Notes under the pieces: generated by a model
Told to the model about the DNA's origin: nothing
Seen by the model: the letters and a program-made list of their open reading frames with translations, nothing else
The model's database searches: none
Program-made: the position numbers and the translations under genes
Source of the DNA: an uncultured Pseudomonadota bacterium
Lineage (GTDB): Bacteria; Pseudomonadota; Alphaproteobacteria; Rs-D84
Direction: 5' to 3'
NCBI GenBank assembly: GCA_947306185.1
Contig: CAMZFU010000013.1
Span: 1-23,385 of the forward strand
Length of the DNA stretch: 23,385 nt
Shown here: piece by piece, positions 7,850-13,981 of the stretch
Layout of the letters: every line of letters starts with the position of its first letter
Position numbering within the stretch: position 1 is the stretch's first letter

Positions 7850-7867
7850 AATTGAAACCTATAAAAT
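7839..7867 (+). promoter_or_regulatory. Promoter of tRNA-Glu
   Basis: TTGAAA (7839-7844) and TAAAAT (7862-7867), spaced by 17 bases, lie partly within the last codons of the acetyltransferase gene. Transcription would begin near 7874, about nine bases before the mature tRNA 5' end. Confidence 0.6.
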
Positions 7868-7882
7868 TGGCTATGGTCATCT

Positions 7883-7957
7883 GGTCCCATCGTCTAGAGG
7901 TTAGGACATCGGATTCTCATTCCGGTAACACGGGTTCAATTCCCGTTGGGACTGCCA
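7883..7957 (+). tRNA. tRNA-Glu (anticodon CUC)
   Basis: A complete cloverleaf can be drawn with the CCA encoded. The acceptor stem is GGTCCCA / TGGGACT with a G-U first pair, then discriminator G73 and CCA. The D arm is GTCT / GGAC. The anticodon stem is TCGGA / TCCGG, with the loop TTCTCAT, so positions 34-36 are CTC. The variable loop is TAAC, and the T arm is ACGGG / CCCGT with loop TTCAATT. CUC reads only GAG codons; most bacteria rely on a UUC tRNA for both Glu codons, so a second tRNA-Glu is expected elsewhere in the genome. The gene has its own promoter and terminator. Confidence 0.95.
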
Positions 7958-8070
7958 AAATAACAAAATCACCCAAACGGGTGATTTTTTATTTGTTTTC
8001 CAATACTTTCAGCAGTTCGTAAATATGATATTCAAAACCGTACCCATTTTGTAGATTCTCGAACTTTTTA
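7954..8070 (+). repeat. Direct repeat element, copy A (beginning at the tRNA-Glu 3' end)
   Basis: From GCCA at the tRNA end this stretch aligns with 10108-10222 on the same strand. Shared parts, in order: GCCAAA, TAACAAAA, a terminator hairpin with a T run (stem bases changed but still paired in both copies), AATACTTTCA, AGTTCGTAA, then CGAACT. The pair AGTTCG (8014-8019) and CGAACT (8060-8065) forms an inverted repeat in both copies. Base-by-base alignment by eye; some gaps of one or two bases are needed. Confidence 0.65.
7965..7990 (+). terminator. Intrinsic terminator of tRNA-Glu
   Basis: A 10-bp stem AAAATCACCC / GGGTGATTTT around the loop AAAC is followed by further T residues. It begins eight bases after the CCA end of the tRNA and lies inside the duplicated element described separately. 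Confidence 0.85.
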
Positions 8071-8089
8071 TATACAAAGTTATGAGAAT
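8055..8089. repeat. Stem-loop at the 3' end of the LRR gene
   Basis: ATTCTC-g-AACTTT pairs with AAAGTT-at-GAGAAT around an 8-base AT loop (8068-8075). It lies directly after the stop codon of the LRR gene (minus strand). No T run follows on the minus strand, so it may stabilise the transcript end or be a weak terminator, rather than a standard intrinsic one. Confidence 0.5.
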
Positions 8090-9856
8090 TTAACTTTTTG
8101 TATTATGTGCTGTTGTAACCATGTTGATTAAACCTTTTACACCATTTTTCAGTTTCTTTTTGATTTTATTTTTTGCAAGAATCATAACCAATCGTTTGTT
8201 ATATTTGTGAAGAATATCATCATTTGCCACAACAAAATCGGTCAATTCTGTATTTTTCGCAAGAAATCGCCATTTTGTTATTTTCAATTTCGGGGCATAA
8301 AAGTTTTTTAATTTTCTATTTTCAGATAAAAAATTATCCCCGACTTCCTGTAAAGCAGGCAGATTCAATTCTATTAAACCTAGATTTTCAAGAAAAACAT
8401 GATCGCCAATCTTTTCTAATCTTGGCGCATTAAAATGTGCCAAGTTTTTATTTGCTCTCAAAACACCACCACCAATTTCACGTACTTTTGGCAAATCCAA
8501 TTCAGTTAACATCACGTTTTCTAGCAAAGAAATAGGACCTATAATTTCCAAATTTGGCACATAAAGTTTTGATAATGAAACATTGTTTTTCAAACAGTAA
8601 TCAGCAAGTTCTTTCAATGATGGTAATTCCAATTTGGTTAGACCTTGGTTTTCCATCAAAAAACAAGATCCTGTTTTTTCCAAAAGTGGTGCATTGAATT
8701 TTGCTATAAACGCATTATGCGATACAAAGTTATGACCAACCACTTTCAAAGACGGTAAATCCAGTTCTGTTAATTGTCTGTTTGATGCCAAAAACTCATT
8801 GCCAACACTTTCCAATTTAGGCGCATAAAGTTTTCTAAGATTTTGATTAAATAGCAGAAAACTGTCATCAATGTGTTTTGTTGCCGGTAAATTTAATTCT
8901 GTTATTGTGCCATTTCCCACACTCAAAACATGTACACCATTCGCGTAAATCATACGTTCGTGTTTATTATTCGGATTTGTTCGGATTGTGATTTTTTTAT
9001 TTTGAAACATATCCTGCAGCACTTTATGCGTAGAATATTTCGATTCAGAGACATCTTTTACTTCGCCGGTTTTTATATTTAAGATGTAATAATCCAACAT
9101 AACCTCGTAATCGGTGTTCAATTTTGTAATTGTGCTGCCGGAAAAATAATAATCCGGACCAAAATAAGTATTATTAACTTCGTGATTAAAATATACGAAT
9201 TGGTCGTGAACCATTCGGAAATTATCTGGCATCATAGATTCAGAAACACTGAAATCCACATCAAAATATTTCTTCAATGATGTTGATAGACCAGGAATGA
9301 TATTGTCTGGGTTATTATTGAAAGTCGCATCTGGATTGTTTACCGTATGATTATAGCGGTTTTTTATTGATATAAATCCACCGCCCTTGGCAATTTGAAT
9401 CGATATGACCGATGTACCATATTCGTCTTCACGTTCCGGGTGATCTGATGGTTTGATTTTATCCGCCCCACGTTTTACAGCATGAATCATATAATAATTT
9501 ATATGGCGTTCCGGATCACGAAAAGTACATAGTTCTTCGCCAAAACGATAATATTTTTTTATCGAATTTTTTTCTTTTTCGGTTGTTACAACAAAGGCAT
9601 CATACCCGGCTTCATTCAACAATTCCAAAGGGGTTTTGTCTGTTTGATATTCCGGTGTGTTTTTGTTTTTATAAATTTCCCGAATAACAGGTGCCAAAGC
9701 TTTTATTTTATCTGGATCTTTCCCAGCAAATTCCAAAATATGCACAAGATTTGGAATATCTAACAGTATTTCACTACGCAAAACCTTAGCAACCGCCTCA
9801 CCATTTTGTTTTTTTATTTTTTTATATGTTTCTTCTGTGTTTATTTCTGTAGCCAT
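8090..9856 (-). CDS. Leucine-rich-repeat protein of unknown function
   Basis: A 588-residue protein with no signal peptide or membrane segment, so probably cytoplasmic or exported without a classical signal. Residues 1-315 form a large unrecognised region containing conserved-looking stretches (RFGEELCTFRDPERHINYY, DEYGTSVISIQI, IKNRYNHTVNNPDATFNNN). Residues 318-543 are leucine-rich repeats with an exact 22-residue period: ten full units and a partial one, close to the BspA-like LRR type. The tail (550-588) is rich in Lys. The start has AAAGGA eight bases upstream and an extended -10 promoter. The gene sits between two copies of a direct repeat downstream of tRNA-Glu. Such proteins often bind other proteins; whether this one is an effector, an adhesin or an intracellular scaffold cannot be judged. 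The N-terminal residues RYNH and DEYG could belong to an enzyme site, but this is a guess. Confidence 0.88.
   Translation of the reverse strand: MATEINTEETYKKIKKQNGEAVAKVLRSEILLDIPNLVHILEFAGKDPDKIKALAPVIREIYKNKNTPEYQTDKTPLELLNEAGYDAFVVTTEKEKNSIKKYYRFGEELCTFRDPERHINYYMIHAVKRGADKIKPSDHPEREDEYGTSVISIQIAKGGGFISIKNRYNHTVNNPDATFNNNPDNIIPGLSTSLKKYFDVDFSVSESMMPDNFRMVHDQFVYFNHEVNNTYFGPDYYFSGSTITKLNTDYEVMLDYYILNIKTGEVKDVSESKYSTHKVLQDMFQNKKITIRTNPNNKHERMIYANGVHVLSVGNGTITELNLPATKHIDDSFLLFNQNLRKLYAPKLESVGNEFLASNRQLTELDLPSLKVVGHNFVSHNAFIAKFNAPLLEKTGSCFLMENQGLTKLELPSLKELADYCLKNNVSLSKLYVPNLEIIGPISLLENVMLTELDLPKVREIGGGVLRANKNLAHFNAPRLEKIGDHVFLENLGLIELNLPALQEVGDNFLSENRKLKNFYAPKLKITKWRFLAKNTELTDFVVANDDILHKYNKRLVMILAKNKIKKKLKNGVKGLINMVTTAHNTKS
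8228..8905 (-). repeat. LRR array within the gene, 66-bp period
   Basis: Units begin at residues 318, 340, 362, 384, 406, 428, 450, 472, 494, 516 and 538, each exactly 22 residues apart. The consensus is roughly L-T-x-L-x-L-P-x-L-x-x-x-G-x-x-F-L-x-x-N-x-x. Units alternate between a type with ELDLP or ELNLP and a type with FNAP, YAP or YVP, giving a 44-residue (132-bp) higher-order period. Confidence 0.85.
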
Positions 9857-9878
9857 TTTCGTATCCTTTCTCTGGGAA

Positions 9879-9887
9879 ATTATATCA
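9879..9887 (-). promoter_or_regulatory. Extended -10 promoter of the LRR gene
   Basis: The minus strand reads TGATATAAT, a perfect extended -10. No good -35 lies 16-18 bases upstream. Transcription would begin near 9872, giving a leader of about 16 bases that includes the AAAGGA ribosome-binding site. The TGA of this motif is also the stop codon of the remnant frame upstream. Confidence 0.6.
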
Positions 9888-10082
9888 CAAAATATGCAAA
9901 AATTCTTTTAATTCTTTCCCAAACTGCAATAAATCTTTGATTTCATTAGTTCGTGAATTGCACAGTATGTCCTGCCAAATTTCGTTATTGCGCGCAAGGC
10001 GCACAATTAAGAAATTTGAGCATCGCACCGTAGCCAGCGCGTTTGAAACAAAAAAGTTTATCAATTCCTGATTTTTATTCAC
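9885..10082 (-). pseudogene. C-terminal remnant (or 65-residue gene) of an unknown protein family
   Basis: An open frame of 65 codons starts with GTG at 10080-10082 and ends with TGA 28 bases before the LRR gene. The sequence looks like protein (VNKNQELINFFVSNALATV, then RLARNNEIWQDIL and NEIKDLLQFGKELKEFL) with amphipathic helices. The open frame continues upstream to 10196, but that part is the antisense of the direct repeat element and is not credible protein. A shorter, stop-interrupted relative of its C-terminal end is found near 11100-11150. The likely reading is the end of a larger gene whose front was lost when the repeat element arrived. A small functional gene is possible, since AGGTG precedes the GTG. 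Confidence 0.45.
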
Positions 10083-10107
10083 CGAAATTAAGCACCTGCG
10101 AAGGCGG

Positions 10108-10222
10108 ATGCCAAATATAACAAAACCGCATGAAGCGGTGTTTTTTGTTGCTTTTCTAATACTTTCACAAGTTCGTAAGTTGGATGTCAAAAACATCCAC
10201 CGTTTTATACATTTACGAACTA
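10108..10222 (+). repeat. Direct repeat element, copy B, with nested hairpins
   Basis: Second copy of the element starting at the tRNA-Glu 3' end; it begins at GCCAAATATAAC. Here the inverted repeats are stronger: AGTTCGTAA (10170-10178) pairs perfectly with TTACGAACT (10213-10221), and inside it TGGATGT (10181-10187) pairs with ACATCCA (10193-10199) around the loop CAAAA. No tRNA can be folded from the bases upstream of this copy. Together with the remnant it fills most of the 436-base space between the LRR gene and the next gene. Confidence 0.65.
10122..10146 (+). terminator. Terminator-like hairpin in repeat copy B
   Basis: ACCGC (10125-10129) pairs with GCGGT (10135-10139) around ATGAA, followed by GTTTTTT. 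It occupies the place of the tRNA-Glu terminator in copy A but has a shorter stem. There is no recognisable gene just upstream on the plus strand for it to serve. Confidence 0.5.
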
Positions 10223-10237
10223 TTTTGTTATTAAAAG

Positions 10238-10265
10238 TTGCGTTATGGTAATAATATGCTAAATT
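10238..10265 (+). promoter_or_regulatory. Possible promoter of the EEP-family gene
   Basis: TTGCGT (10238-10243) is followed after 16 bases by TAAATT (10260-10265), a weak match. Transcription would start near 10272, giving a leader of about 20 bases. The leader contains AAGGAA at the far limit for a ribosome-binding site and AGAAAG closer to the ATG. Confidence 0.3.
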
Positions 10266-10292
10266 TGCAACAAGGAACAGAAAGAATAAAAA

Positions 10293-11075
10293 ATGAGATT
10301 AGTAAGTTTTAATATATCAATAAAAACAGATAACACATCAGAAGTAATAGGTTTATTAAGTAATTTGAACCCTGATTTCATTGCGTTGCAAGAAAGTATG
10401 ATGCCACACGAGAAAAATGTTTTTACGCAATTTAGAAGTGGCGAAGATATATCAGGTTATTTTTCCAGCCAAATGCCATTTTCATTTTTTGCGCCGTTAT
10501 ATATCGCCAATTGTGTGACAAATAACGGTATTATTGTAGAGAATTTTGGCGGCAAAGTAGAACAAGGAACGCAGGTTTTATCTAAACATAAGATTTGTTC
10601 AGCGGAAAACAAATTTTACTACGATAATTACAAAACAGAATATAACGCCACGCATTTCAAAGAAAAAGATTGGGCGCGTAGTATATTGTCTGCAATTATA
10701 AGTTTACCGAATAATAAGAAAATTAAAATTATAGATGTTCATGGAATATGGAACTTAACCCGTATGGGCGATGACAGAACTGTTGCTCAATCAGAATTTA
10801 TCCTGGCAGAATTATCGAAAGATAAAATACCAACTATTGTCGCCGGTGATTTTAACCTGTTGCCAGAAAGCCCAAGCATCAAGATGTTGGAACCCTATTT
10901 AACAAATTTGTCCAGAAAATATAAATTAAAAACAACCAGACCAGCAAAAAATATGATTGTAGATTATATTTTTGTCACAGATGATATAAAAGTTAAAAAT
11001 TTTATGGTTGTTGATACATGTGTTTCTGACCATTTGCCACTTGTATTGGATTTTGATATTGGCACGCAAAGATAA
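10293..11075 (+). CDS. Endonuclease/exonuclease/phosphatase family protein
   Basis: A 260-residue protein with the complete active-site set of the EEP (DNase I-like) fold: Asn7 in VSFNISI, Glu34 in FIALQES, His150 in IIDVHGIWN, Asp186 and Asn188 in VAGDFNLLPES, Asp224 in VDYIFVTDD, and Asp246-His247 in SDHLPL. Members are metal-dependent phosphodiesterases acting on DNA, RNA, phosphoinositides or sphingomyelin; the substrate here cannot be told. No signal peptide is present, so it probably acts in the cytoplasm. The length is typical of the stand-alone domain. It follows repeat copy B, has no partner on its strand, and its codon use is AT-rich compared with the housekeeping genes nearby, in keeping with an acquired gene (an impression, not a calculation). 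Confidence 0.9.
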   Translation: MRLVSFNISIKTDNTSEVIGLLSNLNPDFIALQESMMPHEKNVFTQFRSGEDISGYFSSQMPFSFFAPLYIANCVTNNGIIVENFGGKVEQGTQVLSKHKICSAENKFYYDNYKTEYNATHFKEKDWARSILSAIISLPNNKKIKIIDVHGIWNLTRMGDDRTVAQSEFILAELSKDKIPTIVAGDFNLLPESPSIKMLEPYLTNLSRKYKLKTTRPAKNMIVDYIFVTDDIKVKNFMVVDTCVSDHLPLVLDFDIGTQR

Positions 11076-11095
11076 CTGTATCGTTATATTAGTCT

Positions 11096-11150
11096 TTATT
11101 CAAAAACACGTTAATATTCTTTCCAAATCGCAAATATCATCGGTTTATGA
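11096..11150 (-). pseudogene. Short decayed remnant related to the frame at 9885-10082
   Basis: Read on the minus strand, these bases give HNS-stop-TDDICDLERI, which lines up with CNSRTNEIKDLLQFGKEL of the 9885-10082 frame. At DNA level AATTC, ATGA-AT and AAAGAAT-TTAA blocks match in order. A stop and a small deletion make it non-functional. The rest of the 172-base gap between the EEP gene and the hydrolase shows nothing else I can name. Confidence 0.35.
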
Positions 11151-11247
11151 ATTGTGCTGGGCACCCCACCAGCCATCAAACACACCTCAAACGTGACATT
11201 TTTATCGGAAATTCAATAGGTAGGTGAATTTAAATTTATTGTTGGTA

Positions 11248-11800
11248 TTACCATTTTATTATTGGCATAATTTCTGGTAATTCGTCACCATTTAAATGTC
11301 CACGTCCGGTAAATTTATGAACGCGTATATCTGGAATATCTTTGATTATTTTATCAAAACTGCTTATTATTCCCGGTGCATCATCAGTGGAAATCATCAA
11401 ATCGATTCCATACTTTGTTTGTGAAATTAAATCATCACTCAAATTTATATTTTGATAAAAACCAAATGGACAAACATTTTCGGTATCTATGTATGGGGCA
11501 ACCAAAACAACCTGACGAACTTTTAATTCAGGATGTTTTGATAAATATTTCAGCACAAAACCACCGCCAGCCGAATGCCCGATAAGAACAGTGTCTTCAT
11601 TGATATCTTGCCTGTCCATTATCGTCATATTTCATCAACAGTACATGAGCATGTGGAAAGTACGGTCTTTGCATAATGACATCATGTTCAAGCTCAACCG
11701 TAAACTGCAACCAATCCGCCCACCAACCATTCGCATCATACGTTCTTTTATTCCAATCGTATTTTGCACCCATACAACCATGGCAAAAGACAAAATTCAT
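11248..11800 (-). pseudogene. Alpha/beta hydrolase (RBBP9/YdeN-like), interrupted by a frameshift
   Basis: Two overlapping frames together make one hydrolase of about 180 residues. The first (start 11800, stop 11597) begins with the expected first strand and oxyanion-hole loop FVFCHGCMG and runs to HVLLMKYDD. The second (from 11628 to 11248) begins just before the nucleophile elbow GHSAGGG and holds the rest: LVAPYIDTEN, the aspartate region (STDDAPG) and the catalytic histidine (GRGHLNG). The break lies between 11597 and 11632; one extra base or two missing bases would explain it. There is no slippery sequence, so programmed frameshifting is unlikely. The start has GGAG nine bases upstream. 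It is the last gene after the nucleotidyltransferase and the HAD phosphatase, 17 bases behind. A recent mutation, phase variation or a sequencing error are all possible, because both halves look otherwise intact. Confidence 0.8.
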
Positions 11801-11817
11801 TTTATATCTCCGTTATT

Positions 11818-12504
11818 TTATCGGCATTTGTACCATTGGTTTAACAAGGCGTTCAATTTATTCATATCGTTGCAGATACCAAAAACACCGTATTTCTTAC
11901 ATTCGTCTTCATATTTTTTTGTATTATTTCCGGTCGCACCAATAAATGCTATACACGCCATTCCCGCCGCCTTGGCGGCCATAAAATCATTAACACTGTC
12001 ACCAACAACTATGCATTCTTTTGGTGCGTAATTTTTTGTCGCGGCGGCAAGCAAAAATAAATCGGGTGCTGGTTTGCCGTGCGCCACCATATCAACAGTA
12101 AAAACATTTGAATCGGGAATATAGTTTTTTATCCATTGAAGCCGCGGAATCATTTTGCATTTATGCTGTTCCTTGGTTGCCCCCGTTGCAATACAATGGA
12201 CGAAATTATCATTACGCATAACCGTTTCCACACCCGTAATCGCGGTCATAAAATTGGTTCCCAAATAAAATTCCCGTTCATGTATTTTATGCATAAAATC
12301 GGCATCAAATGTTATTCCCGGGATATGTTTTACCAGCCTTTCTTTACGATCTCTATCGGCAATTCCGTATAACAAATCGTGTTTTTCCCGGCTGTTTAAC
12401 TTTATTTGTTTTTCAGATTGTAATATTTCATCCCATGCACGCACCCACAGATTTTCACTGTCCGCGATAACACCATCAAAATCCCATATAAGTAATTTTT
12501 TCAT
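11818..12504 (-). CDS. HAD-family hydrolase, subfamily IA (phosphatase-like)
   Basis: A 228-residue cytoplasmic protein with all four haloacid dehalogenase motifs: DFDGV with nucleophile Asp8 and acid/base Asp10, Thr107 in CIATGAT, Lys144 in HGKPAPD, and the metal-binding Asp169 and Asp173 in GDSVNDF. A helical cap lies between motifs I and II (about 15-85), as in phosphoglycolate phosphatase and beta-phosphoglucomutase. The KPAPD motif is typical of that group. The substrate is likely a small phosphorylated metabolite. The start codon overlaps the upstream nucleotidyltransferase stop by one base (TAATG), so the two are coupled in translation, and a broken hydrolase gene follows after 17 bases. 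Confidence 0.93.
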   Translation of the reverse strand: MKKLLIWDFDGVIADSENLWVRAWDEILQSEKQIKLNSREKHDLLYGIADRDRKERLVKHIPGITFDADFMHKIHEREFYLGTNFMTAITGVETVMRNDNFVHCIATGATKEQHKCKMIPRLQWIKNYIPDSNVFTVDMVAHGKPAPDLFLLAAATKNYAPKECIVVGDSVNDFMAAKAAGMACIAFIGATGNNTKKYEDECKKYGVFGICNDMNKLNALLNQWYKCR

Positions 12505-13268
12505 TATTTTTTATCAATTCTATGATATCCACGAAACTCGCCAATGTCAAATCCACCACCGCATTTCATAACATAGTTATACAACTTATCGATAGCCGGC
12601 ATTTTTTCCTTTGTTTTCGCATTAAAGCAATCCAACAATAATTTTGTAAATTTCTTGTCTGGTAATTGGTATGCATGATACCGCTTTGCAAATTCTTTAT
12701 TGGTTAAAATCTTTTCCAGTTTTGACCACGATACATGTGGCAAACATTTGAAATCATAATATGCCTCGATCAACCTTTCAACCAATGTCCAATACATTAA
12801 ATCCGTATGAAAACCGTCATTTTTCAGTGATTGCAATTCATCGTATCTGTCCCATAAATGATATTTTCTAAAATCATTAGAATATTTGGAAAACGGTTTC
12901 AATTTTTTCTTTAGATCGCGCACCGATTGTTGGCGCAATTTCTTGATTGCACCGTTTTTATCATAAAGTACAACCCCGTATGCGAACATATTTTGGTCAA
13001 TTAAACCGTGGCGTTCCATCCCAGATTTCATATATTCTTGGATTTTATAAATTGGATTAATCGTATATTCCATTAAAAATCCATCAACATAGCAATTTGA
13101 TTTTTCTTGCCACCCCATATCGTTTGAACCAACGATACTAACATCTATATCAGAAAATTTATTCTGATTGCCGGTTGAATAACTGCCACACAGAACAGCG
13201 CCTTCAAACCAAGGTTTGTTGATATAACGTTCCATAAATTTATTTAATGCCTTTTCCCATTTTTGCAT
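12504..13268 (-). CDS. Nucleotidyltransferase-fold protein
   Basis: A 254-residue protein with the polymerase-beta type nucleotidyltransferase signature: GSYSTGN (28-34) followed by SDIDVSIVG, with metal ligands Asp40 and Asp42. A third carboxylate is probably supplied by FLMEYTI. The C-terminal half (about 110-230) is helical and contains a YDELQSLK...MYWTLVERLIEAYYDFK stretch, like the helical domain of aminoglycoside and lincosamide nucleotidyltransferases. No close functional relative can be named. The start has a GGGGGG-A ribosome-binding site and an extended -10 promoter. It is the first gene of a cluster with a HAD phosphatase and a hydrolase, perhaps a small-molecule modification set. 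It has no HEPN partner, so a toxin-antitoxin role of the MNT type is not supported. Confidence 0.88.
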   Translation of the reverse strand: MQKWEKALNKFMERYINKPWFEGAVLCGSYSTGNQNKFSDIDVSIVGSNDMGWQEKSNCYVDGFLMEYTINPIYKIQEYMKSGMERHGLIDQNMFAYGVVLYDKNGAIKKLRQQSVRDLKKKLKPFSKYSNDFRKYHLWDRYDELQSLKNDGFHTDLMYWTLVERLIEAYYDFKCLPHVSWSKLEKILTNKEFAKRYHAYQLPDKKFTKLLLDCFNAKTKEKMPAIDKLYNYVMKCGGGFDIGEFRGYHRIDKK

Positions 13269-13295
13269 TTTATTTCCCCCCTTTTATTTACCAAG

Positions 13296-13304
13296 ATTAT
13301 ACCA
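13296..13304 (-). promoter_or_regulatory. Extended -10 promoter of the nucleotidyltransferase cluster
   Basis: The minus strand reads TGGTATAAT, a perfect extended -10. Only T-rich sequence from the upstream terminator lies where a -35 would be. Transcription would begin near 13289, giving a leader of about 20 bases with the strong G-rich ribosome-binding site. Confidence 0.65.
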
Positions 13305-13311
13305 TATACAC

Positions 13312-13341
13312 AAAAAAAATAAAACCGCCCAAACGGGCGGT
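13312..13341 (-). terminator. Intrinsic terminator after the beta-barrel gene
   Basis: A 7-bp GC-rich stem ACCGCCC / GGGCGGT around a 4-base loop (13324-13341) is followed on the minus strand by TTTTATTTTTTTT. It ends the gyrA-merR-barrel direction six bases after the barrel gene's stop codon and lies directly upstream of the next promoter. Confidence 0.88.
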
Positions 13342-13347
13342 ATATCT

Positions 13348-13962
13348 TTAGAAATTAATTCGCAATCCTATATTCGGCCCGTAACTTAATATTTGGGGAT
13401 ATGCGATGTAATCACATGAGAAACCTAAATCAATGGCCAAATGCCAAAAACTAAAACTAAGGCCAGTTGTCGCACCCGCCGTAAATGTAAATCCGTGTTC
13501 TGATTTTTCAGAATTATCCGCCCGGTTGGTTATTTTATAATCATACCAATCGCCACCAAGACCCGCGCCAATATACATTGCAAAATGTTTCAGCGATACA
13601 TAATCATAATACCCATTTATACGAACCGCATCATTTGATATCGCAATTACATGCCCAAATAAAATCTGGAATAATTCGGACACTTCGGCACGCGATTGAT
13701 AATTCAGCGCAAGGCGATAACGTTTGTTATAACGCGCGCCCGCTTCGAAATTAAACACGCCACCAAAATCAAAAAAATCTTCCCCATGCACCGAAACTTC
13801 TGATGCATTTATTCCCATATTTACCCCAAGGTATGGTTGCCATTTAATGGTTGATTCTTGCTGTATAGCAGAATCCGCCACATCCGCTGATTTATCATCC
13901 ACCGATGCAACCGCATACAATGGTGTTAAACATATCAAACAAACAGTTAAAAACTTTTTCAT
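13348..13962 (-). CDS. Outer-membrane beta-barrel protein
   Basis: A 204-residue protein with a cleaved signal peptide (MKKFLTVCLICLTPLYAVAS) and alternating hydrophobic and polar strands rich in Tyr, Gly and Phe (WQPYLGVNMGINA, FNFEAGARYNKRYRLALNYQ, FAMYIGAGLGGDWYDYK, FTFTAGATTGLSF, NIGLRINF). It ends in Phe, the usual signal for the barrel assembly machinery. The size fits an eight-stranded barrel such as the OmpA/OmpW or Omp25/porin-like small barrels. The start at 13962 is chosen for the signal peptide; the frame is open further upstream but overlaps merR. No clear Shine-Dalgarno is present. It follows the merR gene by 19 bases and may share its transcript; a strong terminator follows. 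Function within the outer membrane is unknown. Confidence 0.82.
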   Translation of the reverse strand: MKKFLTVCLICLTPLYAVASVDDKSADVADSAIQQESTIKWQPYLGVNMGINASEVSVHGEDFFDFGGVFNFEAGARYNKRYRLALNYQSRAEVSELFQILFGHVIAISNDAVRINGYYDYVSLKHFAMYIGAGLGGDWYDYKITNRADNSEKSEHGFTFTAGATTGLSFSFWHLAIDLGFSCDYIAYPQILSYGPNIGLRINF

Positions 13963-13981
13963 CAACACAACAATTCTTTGT

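Noticed and set aside
8228..8905. CRISPR-like array because of regular 66-bp spacing
   Set aside because: The period is that of coding LRR units (22 codons) and the DNA units are too divergent for CRISPR repeats.
10080..10112. A second tRNA gene before repeat copy B, ending GGATGCCA
   Set aside because: No T loop, anticodon arm or acceptor partner can be placed in the bases upstream.
10083..10196. Upstream part of the 103-codon minus-strand frame that ends at 9885
   Set aside because: It is antisense to the duplicated element and its hairpins, and the residues do not look like protein; only the part from the GTG at 10082 is kept as a possible remnant.
11008..11196. 62-codon plus-strand frame at the end of the EEP gene
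   Set aside because: It overlaps the EEP gene in another frame, lacks a ribosome-binding site, and crosses the decayed remnant.
11597..11632. Programmed ribosomal frameshift in the hydrolase
   Set aside because: No slippery heptamer or stimulating structure is visible and this family is not known for recoding; indel or sequencing error is simpler.
12504..13268. Toxin-antitoxin pair of the MNT/HEPN type
   Set aside because: The protein is much longer than an MNT antitoxin and the partner gene is a HAD phosphatase, not a HEPN protein.
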